64,000 nucleotides of DNA, from the NCBI RefSeq assembly GCF_001757995.1, contig NZ_LXLV01000035.1:1-64000 (forward strand). The letters are read 5' to 3'. Below the pieces are notes generated by a model. It made no database searches, was not told where the DNA came from, and worked only from the letters and a program-made list of their open reading frames with translations. The stretch comes from Bacillus mycoides. GTDB taxonomy: Bacteria; Bacillota; Bacilli; Bacillales; Bacillaceae_G. Made by a program: the position numbers and the translations under genes. Below, piece by piece: positions 25,838-34,890 of the stretch (position 1 is its first letter; each line of letters begins with the position of its first letter).

Positions 25838-27286
25838 TCAACTCCAAATTTCATTTTTTAATGTATCACCAATTATTTTAATTCCCCGAACTATTTCTTC
25901 TTCTTTCAAGCGTGAAAATCCTAATCGGAAAGTGTTCGCTCCTTCTCCATCAGAGTAAAAAACATCTCCAGGTGAAAACGTAACTCCTTCCTCATAACAC
26001 TTTTGTAAAAGTGTGCGGGCATTAATATGCTCTTCTAGCTCTATAAATAAATGAAATCCACCATCTCCAGTCATTCTTTTGAAAGGAATGTACTGATTAC
26101 ATGCCCCGACAGCTAATTCATATTTTTTCTTATAAACAGATCTTGCTTTTTTTAAATATTTTTCAAAATATCCTTCATGTAAATATTGAAACAGTACAGC
26201 TTGATCTAGCGTAGAAGTGTGAATCGTTCTTGCTCTTTTTACACTTTCTAAATAATGTATCAGTTCTTTATCTGCAATGATCCAACCTACACGTAAACCA
26301 GGGAAAAGTACCTTTGAAAAGCTACTAATATAAATCACATTATTACCGGCCCCAGCAAAAGTTAATAATGGCGCTAAATGTGAACCTGAATAACGTAATT
26401 CCTCATTAAATCCGTCCTCTATAATAGGAATCTTATATTTTGAAAATAATCTCATCAATTCCGTTCTTTTCTCTGAACTCGTAACAATACCGGTTGGATT
26501 ATGATAAGAAGGAATCAAATACGCAAAATCAAAATCTTTTTCACGTAAACTTTTTTCTACTTCATTCGTATCAATACCATCATCATTCATATTAATCCCA
26601 TGAACTTCAAGTCCATGTAAGCGAAAAAGCTTCAGTGCAGCATGGTGAGTTGGATTCTCACAAATAACACGCCCTGATTTCTTCGATAACGAAGATAGTA
26701 CAATATCTAATCCTTCTGTAAATCCATTTGTAATTAGAATATCTTTGTTCGAAATATCTACACCTTTCATTTCCATGTAATGTAGTAAATAATTCATTAA
26801 CGGTCTATAACCTTTTGCATATCCGTAGTTCAATACGATATCCCCTTCAATGGACATGCGAGTAAGAAAAGCTCTTTTGAAATTTTCAACATCAAATAGC
26901 TTTTCATCCGGGGCTATACTATTAAAAACAATCATTCCTTTTTCCCAGCGAACACCATGTTTCATTAAATCTAATTCATCCGCTAATGTGGTAACTGTAT
27001 TAAGTTTATTTTTCCAATCTATTTCAACAGACGAGGTGTTACTTATATCCACCTTCGCAACAAAATTTCCTTTTCCTTTAACTGCATAAATTAATCCTTC
27101 TTGTTCTAAATCTGCATAAGCAGCGAGTACTGTATTTCTGCTCACAGATAGTAATTCACTCAGTTCCCTTGTTGATGGGATTTTTTGGTTCCCTAACAAA
27201 TGCCCTTTCATAATCATCTTTTTCAAATAATCCTTTAGTTGAATATAAACGGGACGATCTTTTACAACTTTAAAATCCTTAAACAA
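25838..27286 (-). CDS. MocR/GntR-aminotransferase fusion regulator, DdlR-like
   Basis: 482 residues. The N-terminal GntR winged helix (about 10-75: PVYIQLKDYLKKMI, IPSTRELSELLSVSRNTV) is joined to a type I aminotransferase fold with the PLP-binding Lys in SSFSKVLFPGLR (about residue 323). Such MocR regulators use PLP, often with an amino acid, as ligand. It lies directly upstream of ddl on the same strand, and MocR proteins that activate ddl (DdlR in Brevibacillus) are known. I infer it controls ddl. A TTG start at 27286 behind a GGGGG-type ribosome site fits. PdxR-type control of PLP synthesis is the alternative, but no pdx genes are near. Confidence 0.85.
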   Translation of the reverse strand: MFKDFKVVKDRPVYIQLKDYLKKMIMKGHLLGNQKIPSTRELSELLSVSRNTVLAAYADLEQEGLIYAVKGKGNFVAKVDISNTSSVEIDWKNKLNTVTTLADELDLMKHGVRWEKGMIVFNSIAPDEKLFDVENFKRAFLTRMSIEGDIVLNYGYAKGYRPLMNYLLHYMEMKGVDISNKDILITNGFTEGLDIVLSSLSKKSGRVICENPTHHAALKLFRLHGLEVHGINMNDDGIDTNEVEKSLREKDFDFAYLIPSYHNPTGIVTSSEKRTELMRLFSKYKIPIIEDGFNEELRYSGSHLAPLLTFAGAGNNVIYISSFSKVLFPGLRVGWIIADKELIHYLESVKRARTIHTSTLDQAVLFQYLHEGYFEKYLKKARSVYKKKYELAVGACNQYIPFKRMTGDGGFHLFIELEEHINARTLLQKCYEEGVTFSPGDVFYSDGEGANTFRLGFSRLKEEEIVRGIKIIGDTLKNEIWS

Positions 27287-27375
27287 TTCCTTACCCCCTG
27301 CAATTATTTTTGCATATTTATTTCATTCTCAAAAGGTCCACTACATATGTATTTTTTATTAATAGCGGTACGGTC

Positions 27376-28401
27376 TTACAAATCTTTACGATATAAGTTA
27401 ATTACATCTTTTAAAGCTGCAGCAGCAGCTCCGCGTGGATTAGAGGCCCCACCTATTGTAGTAACTTGACCCATTGAATCTGTAAAAAATGTAATTCCTT
27501 TTTCTGTCCCATTTACTTTTGCTAACGGATGTTCTTTATCTATTTCATCCGGTTCAACATTAAGGTTCAAATTACCATCCTCATTTTTATACGCTGATGC
27601 AATTAATTTAATCACTTTATTTTCTTCCTTAGCATTTCGAATTTGTTGTTTTGTAACGTTCTCTATACCTTTTACATGTATATCTGTAAGCGAATTCTCT
27701 ACTCCCATTAAACTGTTTGTCAAAAGTAACAATTTACACGCACTATCCGAACCACTTATATCTAATGTTGAGTTCGTCTCAGCAATCCCTTTATTTTGCG
27801 CTTCTTGTAAAGCCTCTTCAAATGCCATATCTGCTTCATACATTTTTGTAAGAATATAATTAGTTGTTCCATTTAATATTCCTTCTATTTTTTCAATATT
27901 GCAGCCAGCTAAGCTAAATTGTCCAATATCTAATGTCGGTAGAGCCGCGGCAGTTGCCCCACTATATCGAATGCGTACATTCGCCATTCTTGCTGCTTCA
28001 TTTATTTCTCTCCAGTTTGTAACAAGGGCACCTTTTGAAATTGCTACTATATCCATCTGTTTCTCAATCGCTTGTTTTATATATTGTTTTCCTGGATTTC
28101 CATCTTTAAGGTTTGTAACTGTTGATTCTATCAATACATTACCACTTATGCTATTTGTTGCACGTTCCTTCGGATGATGTTCTATATATTTTTCAATTGC
28201 CGCACTACCGCTACCATACATTAATAAATGCTGAATAGATAATCCTTCCTCATTATGTATTGCAACATTTCTACCTAATACGCCGCTTACCACTAAATCT
28301 ATTCCATATGTTTCATTTATATATAAATATTTTTCATTTAATAATTTTATAAACTCTCTTCCTACTGTCCCATATCCTGATAATACAACTTGAATTTTCA
28401 T
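27376..28401 (-). CDS. hom: Homoserine dehydrogenase, short form without ACT domain
   Basis: About 341 residues. The N-terminal Rossmann motif GYGTVGREF (residues 8-16), the substrate region GILNGTTNYILTKM (about residue 182) and the catalytic Asp/Lys region LDISGSDSACKL identify homoserine dehydrogenase. It reduces aspartate semialdehyde to homoserine for Thr and Met synthesis. There is no C-terminal ACT domain, so Thr feedback through that domain is absent. The start at 28401 follows GGGGGG. It lies 89 bases upstream of the MocR gene on the same strand. It may share a transcript with the regulator and ddl, since no terminator is visible between them. Confidence 0.88.
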   Translation of the reverse strand: MKIQVVLSGYGTVGREFIKLLNEKYLYINETYGIDLVVSGVLGRNVAIHNEEGLSIQHLLMYGSGSAAIEKYIEHHPKERATNSISGNVLIESTVTNLKDGNPGKQYIKQAIEKQMDIVAISKGALVTNWREINEAARMANVRIRYSGATAAALPTLDIGQFSLAGCNIEKIEGILNGTTNYILTKMYEADMAFEEALQEAQNKGIAETNSTLDISGSDSACKLLLLTNSLMGVENSLTDIHVKGIENVTKQQIRNAKEENKVIKLIASAYKNEDGNLNLNVEPDEIDKEHPLAKVNGTEKGITFFTDSMGQVTTIGGASNPRGAAAAALKDVINLYRKDL

Positions 28402-28450
28402 AATATCCCCCCATATCTTTCTACCAAAACCCTCTTTCAATATAATATAA

Positions 28451-28484
28451 AGCGCCCCCGAATTCCATCGAGAGCGCTTTATTA
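28451..28484 (-). terminator. Terminator of the lipase gene
   Basis: AAAGCGC and GCGCTTT arms with an internal loop lie 5 bases past the lipase stop. The following minus-strand bases are A/T-rich without a long T-run. Confidence 0.6.
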
Positions 28485-28488
28485 TTAC

Positions 28489-29730
28489 CTATTTCGGTAA
28501 ACGTGATAACTTTTCTGCAATTGTTCTATAAAACTCTTGAATATTAGAAAAACCTAACGTGTCTGAAACGCTAAGTCCTACCATATCGAGATGGTCCCAA
28601 TTTTCTTTCGTTTCAATATGATTCCATTTTCCAATCTGTAAAGACTCATTATTATTAACAGCAGTATTAGACGAAGGCGCAATCATAGAATTTGTATTTA
28701 CTACACCGTCATTTTGCCACCAAGAAGTATCTATTAATGGTCGATTCTCTTCATACCTTACATAGGAACCTAAGAAAAATGCATTACCCATTAACACTTT
28801 GTTCATCGTAATATGAGGTAGTTGTAAACCTGTTATAGGTGCTGCTTGTGATGCATGTCCACTATACGATAAGTAATACACATCCGGTTGCGTCTTTACC
28901 CAATTATTTAACTCCTTTGCTCCATCAGTACTTAAATCCCATTGACTAATATCTTTTGTATTTCTCCAAATTGAACTATTTAGAATACGATCACTATATT
29001 GGAAAAAGGACTCTCCAGCATTCTTTTTTATACCCCATTGATCCAATTTAAAGTCATATAAAGATAAATTATTGTTTCCTCCTAAACTTGCAGCTGTAAT
29101 GAGTAAATCTTTAACGAACGGCAACAGAAGACTTCCATCCGCAAGTGTTGTACCGTTGTGAGGAGTTGCTAAAGTGGTAACACTATGAACATATGATTTT
29201 CCACCCTCAAATAGCGGTGATATATTTGCGTTCGGATGATTTTTCACATGATTTTTTTCTTCAAAACTTCCTTCTTTTAATAGCTGTACTAATGTTCTCG
29301 TCGTTTGTCCTCCCATGCTATGTCCAACTAAATGAACTTTATTTATTTCACTCCAATCCGGCGCAAAGCCACTATAAGTTCTACCAAAACGATTATGTCC
29401 ATGTTTCTCAGCATGCGCGGCACCGTAGTCTACTGTTCCGCCGTTAATTTGTGCATACAATTCACATGCCCGGTCCCAGTTACTAGAAACAGGCCCAACA
29501 GCAGCAGTATGTACTGTATAACCATTTCGTTTCAAATCTTCCTGTATATCATGAACACCACCCCAATATTTTACCCCTAGCATTTCTTCCCTACCCCATC
29601 CAGCAAATCCATTCACTAAAATGATAGGATAATTATTTTGTTGTCTCTCTTCAGCGTAAGTTGTTTTCGCTGCGAATGAACAAACAGTCACTAATGTGAA
29701 AAAACATACTTTTAAAAATAACTTCCCCAT
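28489..29730 (-). CDS. Secreted triacylglycerol lipase, family I.5-like
   Basis: 413 residues with a Sec signal peptide (about 1-26, ending TTYAEE). The mature protein starts near the oxyanion region NYPIILVNGFAGWG. The nucleophile is S138 in GHSMGG; the Asp is in the NDGVVNTNSM segment and the His in KENWDHLDMVG near the C terminus. Length and motifs match the large thermoalkalophilic Geobacillus/Staphylococcus lipases, which also bind zinc and calcium. It hydrolyses triglycerides outside the cell. Single gene with its own terminator. A CcpA-like site (29745-29758) lies just before its ribosome site. Confidence 0.9.
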   Translation of the reverse strand: MGKLFLKVCFFTLVTVCSFAAKTTYAEERQQNNYPIILVNGFAGWGREEMLGVKYWGGVHDIQEDLKRNGYTVHTAAVGPVSSNWDRACELYAQINGGTVDYGAAHAEKHGHNRFGRTYSGFAPDWSEINKVHLVGHSMGGQTTRTLVQLLKEGSFEEKNHVKNHPNANISPLFEGGKSYVHSVTTLATPHNGTTLADGSLLLPFVKDLLITAASLGGNNNLSLYDFKLDQWGIKKNAGESFFQYSDRILNSSIWRNTKDISQWDLSTDGAKELNNWVKTQPDVYYLSYSGHASQAAPITGLQLPHITMNKVLMGNAFFLGSYVRYEENRPLIDTSWWQNDGVVNTNSMIAPSSNTAVNNNESLQIGKWNHIETKENWDHLDMVGLSVSDTLGFSNIQEFYRTIAEKLSRLPK

Positions 29731-29744
29731 ACTTTCTCCCCCTA

Positions 29745-29758
29745 ATTAAACGCTTTCA
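29745..29758 (-). promoter_or_regulatory. Possible CcpA (cre) site upstream of the lipase
   Basis: TGAAAGCGTTTAAT on the minus strand matches the cre consensus at 12 of 14 positions, just upstream of the lipase ribosome site. This would fit carbon repression of a secreted lipase. Two mismatches at the 3' end make it tentative. Confidence 0.35.
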
Positions 29759-30009
29759 TTTTTCTGTGAAAAAGATTGACACAATCAGTTTTTAACTTAA
29801 ACATAATGTAAAGTATTTTATATACGTTGTATATATAGACAACATACACAAATGTTGATAAATATTAATTCAAGTAAACATTTTCTTTTTACAATACAAC
29901 TTGTAAATCTGATTATTTAAATTTATAATTAAACATAGTTTCCTCATGTTTATGGATTTAAAAATCATAAGAAAACTAATTTCATTGCTTGAAAAGGTGG
30001 AAAGAAAGC

Positions 30010-30351
30010 ATGCAAATCGGATCAAACATTCATACATTAGCTAAACCTACTAAAATAACTCCATCTAATCTTGAGCATAATACTATCTCTTCTACTAAAC
30101 TTGAAGGTAAGAAAGCAAATGATCCTATCAAGTTCGATATTCGTTCATCTGAAAAAGATATGAAACAGCCTGAGCATAAATTTAATGAATTAGATTTATG
30201 GAAGATGTTGAAAGATAAAGGTGTTCCTTTATGGATCATACTTGAAATGCTACAAAAATCCCGTAAAGAAAAAGAAGCTCAAAATAATTCGGTTCAAAAT
30301 CCAATTGCGATTGAAGAAACGAGCGAAACTCGATTAAATGAAGTAATGTAA
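30010..30351 (+). CDS. Hypothetical protein (113 aa)
   Basis: A hydrophilic protein of about 113 residues. The first half is low complexity and Thr/Ser/Lys-rich. The centre has a possible amphipathic helix (LDLWKMLKDKGVPLWIILEMLQKS), and the tail is Glu/Asn-rich. The ATG at 30010 is chosen because AAGGTGG lies 9 bases upstream. I recognise no family. It has its own 16-bp-stem terminator. The 279-base upstream gap is A/T-rich with GTTGT…ACAAC words but no clear regulator site. Confidence 0.6.
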   Translation: MQIGSNIHTLAKPTKITPSNLEHNTISSTKLEGKKANDPIKFDIRSSEKDMKQPEHKFNELDLWKMLKDKGVPLWIILEMLQKSRKEKEAQNNSVQNPIAIEETSETRLNEVM

Positions 30352-30365
30352 TCTAAATGGCCTAT

Positions 30366-30419
30366 AACTAAAAAGAGTTCAAGATTGATAAAGTTTTTAT
30401 CAATCTTGAACTCTTTTTT
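30366..30419 (+). terminator. Strong bidirectional terminator between convergent genes
   Basis: AAAAAGAGTTCAAGATTGATA and its exact complement flank a short loop, followed by TTTTTT. It serves the hypothetical gene on + and the lipoprotein gene on -. Confidence 0.88.
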
Positions 30420-31089
30420 AAGATTTTTCTCCAATAGTTACAAACTGAACTGATACTTTTCCATTCAAACCTTTCAATAGATTTCTTACTTTTATATTTT
30501 CATTAATCAATGTATTATCTGTCGACATTTTAGGTTCTTCATCACCTAAAGACTTTTTCAGATGTAGCAGTTGCATATTCGTTTCATTTGCTTTTATTTC
30601 TTTATACACACTATTTTTCGCCACAATTATATACCATAGTGCTCCATAGTTACGTTTATTACCAAGCCAAGCGTCACTATCATATTTAACTGGTATCTCT
30701 TTTCCTTCTATTTCAATACTTTTTATATTCTTTTCTTCTTCATTTATAAATAATAGTGAGCTTTCTTTTGGAAAATTCGGTAACGTATCTAACGGTTTAA
30801 AAAAGGATACATGATCACTTTTACGAAAAACCTTTGCTTTAATCATCGCTTGTGCAGTAGATTCATTTAATATTAGTACCTTCCCTTTTTCAAATCTACC
30901 TGTTTTCACTGGGAAAATTTCATGTTCTTTCGTATTTTCCTTATAACGATTCATAATTGTTGAAGTATAATTCTCATCTCCAATGATTAATACACCGTTA
31001 GCTGGAAATAATTCTTCATTTTTAGCACATGCACTTAAACTTATTAAAATTAATATACTTAATATAAAAATAGATAGTGTTTTTTTCAT
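30418..31089 (-). CDS. Putative lipoprotein downstream of the Bce-type transporter
   Basis: About 223 residues with a lipoprotein signal (Lys-Lys start, hydrophobic core, lipobox LSAC near residue 20). The mature part has no recognised domain; segments such as GVLIIGDENYTSTI and AWLGNKRNYGALWYI look like a compact alpha/beta fold. It lies 68 bases after the BceB-type permease on the same strand with no terminator between, so it is probably the third gene of that operon. It would act outside the membrane beside the transporter. Its function is unknown. Confidence 0.75.
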   Translation of the reverse strand: MKKTLSIFILSILILISLSACAKNEELFPANGVLIIGDENYTSTIMNRYKENTKEHEIFPVKTGRFEKGKVLILNESTAQAMIKAKVFRKSDHVSFFKPLDTLPNFPKESSLLFINEEEKNIKSIEIEGKEIPVKYDSDAWLGNKRNYGALWYIIVAKNSVYKEIKANETNMQLLHLKKSLGDEEPKMSTDNTLINENIKVRNLLKGLNGKVSVQFVTIGEKS

Positions 31090-31157
31090 TACAGTTCCTT
31101 TCATAACTCACATTGTTTTTTTACATGCTTTTCTGCAATGTTACTTGCTGATATTCT

Positions 31158-33089
31158 CTACTGTGCCATAGTTTTATAAAGCTTTTGTAGGTAACGCCAA
31201 CGAGTGATAAAGAAGTATAAAACTTGTATACATATAAATGAAATTAAAATAACGATAGAGCTATTTATTATAGAAAAATCGACTAATTGTTGTAATGCCA
31301 TATAGGCGACTACAGTATGAATCACTGCAACGATAATCGGTAAGAAGAACATTAATAATAACTGTCTCGTTACAACTTTTTTCAATTCTCGTTTACTTAA
31401 TCCCATTTTCGAAATCATTTTATATTGCTGTTGATCGCGATCCAAATCAGTATATAATCGGAAATAGATAAAACTAGCAGCAAAGGTAAAGAAAACAATT
31501 CCAACTAAAATACTGACCATAAGCAATAATCCATTTGTTTGCTTTGCACTCAACAAATCTATTGTTAGAGCCCGAAATTCAAAATTCCTTTCTCTAGTAT
31601 CTTTATCGAATATACTAATTAATTGGTTTGAAATCTCTTTCGTTTTTATCCAATCGTCTACAACAAACCCATAAGTTCGATTTGGAGCACCTATATTCTC
31701 TGAGTCACTACTATAAGGAATTCCATCATACACATGATCTTGAACAGCAATATAAATACTTTTAGTATCATGTGGTAAAACTAAATTATCTACAGCTTTT
31801 TTCACACGAAATGTCTTTGTCCAATTTTTATAAATGACTTCAATATTCTTTTTATAATCACCATTTTTAAATTCTTGTTTTTGCGATACGACTCCAGGGA
31901 TTAATAAAATTTCATCTTCTTTTTCAATCGTTTCTTGTTTATACCCAAGTGCCCTCGCAAGTTCGTTATATTCACTTAGCTTCATTATATATACATTGCT
32001 TTCTGTATATATATATGAAGATGAAGCCATTCGATACGGAATATTAGCATCAGAAAGATGTTTTTTTATAATAGAGAGATTTTTCTCTACCTCTTTGTCT
32101 TTTTCAAAACTTTCATACAAAAATGTATACGGATTTGTCATCCTTACCAAATCCTTATTTCCAAGAGCAGCTGTTGTACCAATTGCTGTAAATGCAACTG
32201 CTGAAATAATAGATACTATAAAAAACATTACTGCGTTATCTTTCATCCGATAAATTAATTCTGAAAATGTTAATATATTTGTTCTCTTTAAAAAGAAAGA
32301 TTCACTCCTTTTAACAAGATGTAATATATAAACGCTACACTGCGTAAATAAAAAGTACGTTCCTATAATTACTAGAAGTACACCCATTCCGAGCGTAATA
32401 AAATTAGTACTTGGGATAAAACGAAATACTGAAATATACCCATATCCTATACTAATTAAAGAAAGAAGCGATAATAAAATTGACGATTTCGGTTCAGGCT
32501 TTGGCTTTTCCTCTGCATGAATAAGTTCCACAAGTTCCGTCACTTTTATCATTTTAAAAGTAACAAGCGAAACAATTAAAAATAATAAAAGAAATGTGAT
32601 GACTGTTAATAATACAGCTTGCACTGGTATATAAAAAGGTAAGCCATTACTAATCATTAATACACTTGCACTTATCAATAAAACTAATTTAGAAAATATG
32701 AGTCCGATGAGAATACCTATACAAATCGAGCCAACTCCAATCAACATATTTTCAATTAACAATAATTTTTTAAGTTGTCTCATTGACATACCTTGCATCA
32801 TTAATATGCCGAATTCTTTCTTACGCGTTTTTAAAAATGAACTGACAGAATATAAAATAAAGAAAAATGAAAATACAAAAATCAAGCCTTGCGAAACTGT
32901 AAATCCCAATGTACCAAATGCACTTATTGTTGCACTTGTCGATTTTAACTCACCCTGTAAATCAGGATGAAATAATAAAAGTGCATACGTAAAGAAAATC
33001 ATAATAGAAAATGCACTACTTAAAAAATGAGCAGCATATGTACGCTTATTTCGAAGAATATTATTAAATGCGAACTGACGAAAAGTCAT
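31158..33089 (-). CDS. BceB-type ABC transporter permease (peptide antibiotic detoxification)
   Basis: 643 residues with FtsX-like halves. About ten membrane helices are interrupted by a large extracellular domain of about 200 residues (about 310-520, after the GTTAALG helix). This is the BceB topology. Such permeases work with a BceA ATPase and sense and detoxify cell-wall-targeting peptides such as bacitracin or lantibiotics. The start overlaps the ATPase gene by 26 bases. It probably relays flux signals to a BceS-type kinase; one lies about 6 kb upstream at 39249-40232. Confidence 0.88.
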   Translation of the reverse strand: MTFRQFAFNNILRNKRTYAAHFLSSAFSIMIFFTYALLLFHPDLQGELKSTSATISAFGTLGFTVSQGLIFVFSFFFILYSVSSFLKTRKKEFGILMMQGMSMRQLKKLLLIENMLIGVGSICIGILIGLIFSKLVLLISASVLMISNGLPFYIPVQAVLLTVITFLLLFLIVSLVTFKMIKVTELVELIHAEEKPKPEPKSSILLSLLSLISIGYGYISVFRFIPSTNFITLGMGVLLVIIGTYFLFTQCSVYILHLVKRSESFFLKRTNILTFSELIYRMKDNAVMFFIVSIISAVAFTAIGTTAALGNKDLVRMTNPYTFLYESFEKDKEVEKNLSIIKKHLSDANIPYRMASSSYIYTESNVYIMKLSEYNELARALGYKQETIEKEDEILLIPGVVSQKQEFKNGDYKKNIEVIYKNWTKTFRVKKAVDNLVLPHDTKSIYIAVQDHVYDGIPYSSDSENIGAPNRTYGFVVDDWIKTKEISNQLISIFDKDTRERNFEFRALTIDLLSAKQTNGLLLMVSILVGIVFFTFAASFIYFRLYTDLDRDQQQYKMISKMGLSKRELKKVVTRQLLLMFFLPIIVAVIHTVVAYMALQQLVDFSIINSSIVILISFICIQVLYFFITRWRYLQKLYKTMAQ

Positions 33090-33834
33090 GCCTTTTCCCT
33101 CCTAACAAAGAAAGGACATCCATAATCTTTTGATAAAAATTTTGCCTGCTTTCACCACAATAAATTTCGTTATATAATTGACCATCTTTTATAAATATAA
33201 CTCTGCTGCAAAAACTCGCTGCATACGGATCATGTGTAACTAACATCATCGTTGCTTTTTCTTCTTTATTAAGAGCATCTAGCATCTCCATTACATCACT
33301 TGAAGATTTAGAATCCAAGTTCCCTGTTGGCTCATCTGCAAGTAATAATTGCGGCTTATGAACGATAGCACGAGCGATTGCTGTTCTTTGAGCTTGTCCT
33401 CCTGATATTTCAAACGTTCTTTTACTCAATATATCTGTAATGTTTAATTTCTCTGCAATTTCCTCCACTCGTTTGTTCATTTCTTGAACAGAAACACCAT
33501 CTAAAGTCATCGGCAATACGATATTTTCTTTTACTGTAAGTGTGCTAAGTAAATTAAATGATTGAAAAACAAATCCTAATTTTTTTCTACGGAATAAAGC
33601 TAAATCTTCTGATGTCAACCTGAAAGGATTTGTACCATTTATTAATATTTCTCCCGATGTTGGAGAATCAATAGTAGATACCATATTTAATAACGTTGTT
33701 TTCCCACTTCCTGATGGCCCCATAATCCCTACAAATTCACCTTCTTGAATTGATAAATCAATATCTACCAATGCTTTAAAAGGTACTTTCCCTTTATATA
33801 CTTTACTAATACTTTTTGCATGTAAAATTTCCAT
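33064..33834 (-). CDS. BceA-type ABC transporter ATPase
   Basis: 256 residues. Walker A GPSGSGKTT (about residue 37), signature ISGGQAQR (about residue 143), Walker B LLLADEP and an H-loop THD are all present. The family is the MacB/LolD/BceA type. It powers the BceB-like permease encoded downstream with overlapping frames. A perfect BceR-type inverted repeat lies 85 bases upstream of its start. Intact, with a good GGGAG ribosome site. Confidence 0.9.
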   Translation of the reverse strand: MEILHAKSISKVYKGKVPFKALVDIDLSIQEGEFVGIMGPSGSGKTTLLNMVSTIDSPTSGEILINGTNPFRLTSEDLALFRRKKLGFVFQSFNLLSTLTVKENIVLPMTLDGVSVQEMNKRVEEIAEKLNITDILSKRTFEISGGQAQRTAIARAIVHKPQLLLADEPTGNLDSKSSSDVMEMLDALNKEEKATMMLVTHDPYAASFCSRVIFIKDGQLYNEIYCGESRQNFYQKIMDVLSLLGGKRHDFSSVRI

Positions 33835-33918
33835 TTATATTCTCCCTTCATTTGCACTGCTCACTATAAAGTGTAAATGAATTGTCTTATAGCACATATT
33901 GATTCATCTTTCATTTAT

Positions 33919-33934
33919 CTTACACGCTTGTAAG
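33919..33934 (-). promoter_or_regulatory. BceR-type operator upstream of the BceA-like gene
   Basis: CTTACA-CGCT-TGTAAG is a perfect 6-4-6 inverted repeat and contains TTACA-N4-TGTAA, the published BceR-type consensus. It sits about 85 bases before the ATPase start, a normal activator position. It suggests induction by a BceR-like regulator such as the one at 40229-40936. Confidence 0.72.
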
Positions 33935-34164
33935 ATTTCTAAAAAAACTGATAAAAAACCTATTTTCAAGCTATAATCGATGTATATCTATCTTATAATA
34001 TTTATATAGTGGTATAAAATACATTACTGTATATTTCTAGTCACCGTGACAACTTGTATTCTTTATTTGCAACATGCAATATATTATAAAGATTAACTAT
34101 ACAACTTCAAAACGATGAATAACAACTTATAATTCACCAGTAAAATCAAAAAGTAAATAGCACG

Positions 34165-34201
34165 TAAAAAAGCTCAGAGTTTTAGCTCTAAGCTTTTTTA
34201 A
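34165..34201 (-). terminator. Terminator of the GNAT acetyltransferase gene
   Basis: AAAAAAGCT-c-AGAG and CTCT-a-AGCTTTTTT form a stem with one mismatch and A/T-runs on both strands. Confidence 0.8.
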
Positions 34202-34221
34202 TGATTTCATTTTAATTCCTT

Positions 34222-34815
34222 TTACAGAGCAATATTTTTTATCCATTCGGATTTACTCAATAGATAATGATTATATAGTTGATTTTCTATCGTCTGTTGA
34301 CTCAAATAAGTAAACCCGCATTTTTCAATAACTTTATTTGATGGCACATTGTTAATTAAAGCAATTGCGTTAAGGACATCTACATTTGTATTTTTAAACA
34401 AATAATCAATTAACCCTTTAGTCGCTTTCGTGGCGTAACCATTATTTTGATACTCGCTTGAAATAGCATACATAATTTCTCTATTCGGTGATGGAAGTTC
34501 TTCTTTAATACCTGTACAGCACCATCCAATAAATTCATTGGTATCTTTTATAAATACTCCCAGTTTTAAAAAATGACTATCTATGTTTGATGAATTTGTA
34601 GCAGCATCAAGAAATACTTTATTTGCTGGTATTTCATAATTTGTAACCCAATCCATCCTTTGTTCTTTCGTTGATTTCCAGTCAGGCAAAAACTTTTCTA
34701 TTTCCGGTTGATTCGATATTTTATAAATACTCTCCGCATCTTTGGTAGAAAACTCTTGTAAGTATATATCACCACAATCTAGTTTAAATAACTTAGTCGA
34801 ACTCTCTTCTCCCAT
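34222..34815 (-). CDS. GNAT acetyltransferase, RimJ/RimL type
   Basis: 197 residues with the GNAT fold of the RimJ/RimL (Acetyltransf_3) group: an N-terminal beta-rich part, EIMYAISSEYQNNGYATKATKGL (acetyl-CoA pyrophosphate loop, about residue 113) and NVPSNKVIEKCGF (C-terminal motif B). It uses acetyl-CoA to modify an amine on a protein or small molecule; the substrate is unknown. It is transcribed separately, with GGGGG before its ATG and its own terminator. Confidence 0.85.
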   Translation of the reverse strand: MGEESSTKLFKLDCGDIYLQEFSTKDAESIYKISNQPEIEKFLPDWKSTKEQRMDWVTNYEIPANKVFLDAATNSSNIDSHFLKLGVFIKDTNEFIGWCCTGIKEELPSPNREIMYAISSEYQNNGYATKATKGLIDYLFKNTNVDVLNAIALINNVPSNKVIEKCGFTYLSQQTIENQLYNHYLLSKSEWIKNIAL

Positions 34816-34890
34816 GCTAATCCCCCTTAATTACGTTTGAAATTGAAAATAATTATAGATACCTCCTAGCTAGAGGTACCCATAATTACA

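Larger units (their letters stand above)
33835..34221. other. 387-base intergenic region with BceR box and convergent-type terminator
   Basis: It contains the BceR-like box (33919-33934), a small GTCAC-c-GTGAC inverted repeat near 34040, A/T-rich filler and, at 34165-34201, the terminator of the acetyltransferase gene. No gene is visible. Confidence 0.5.
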
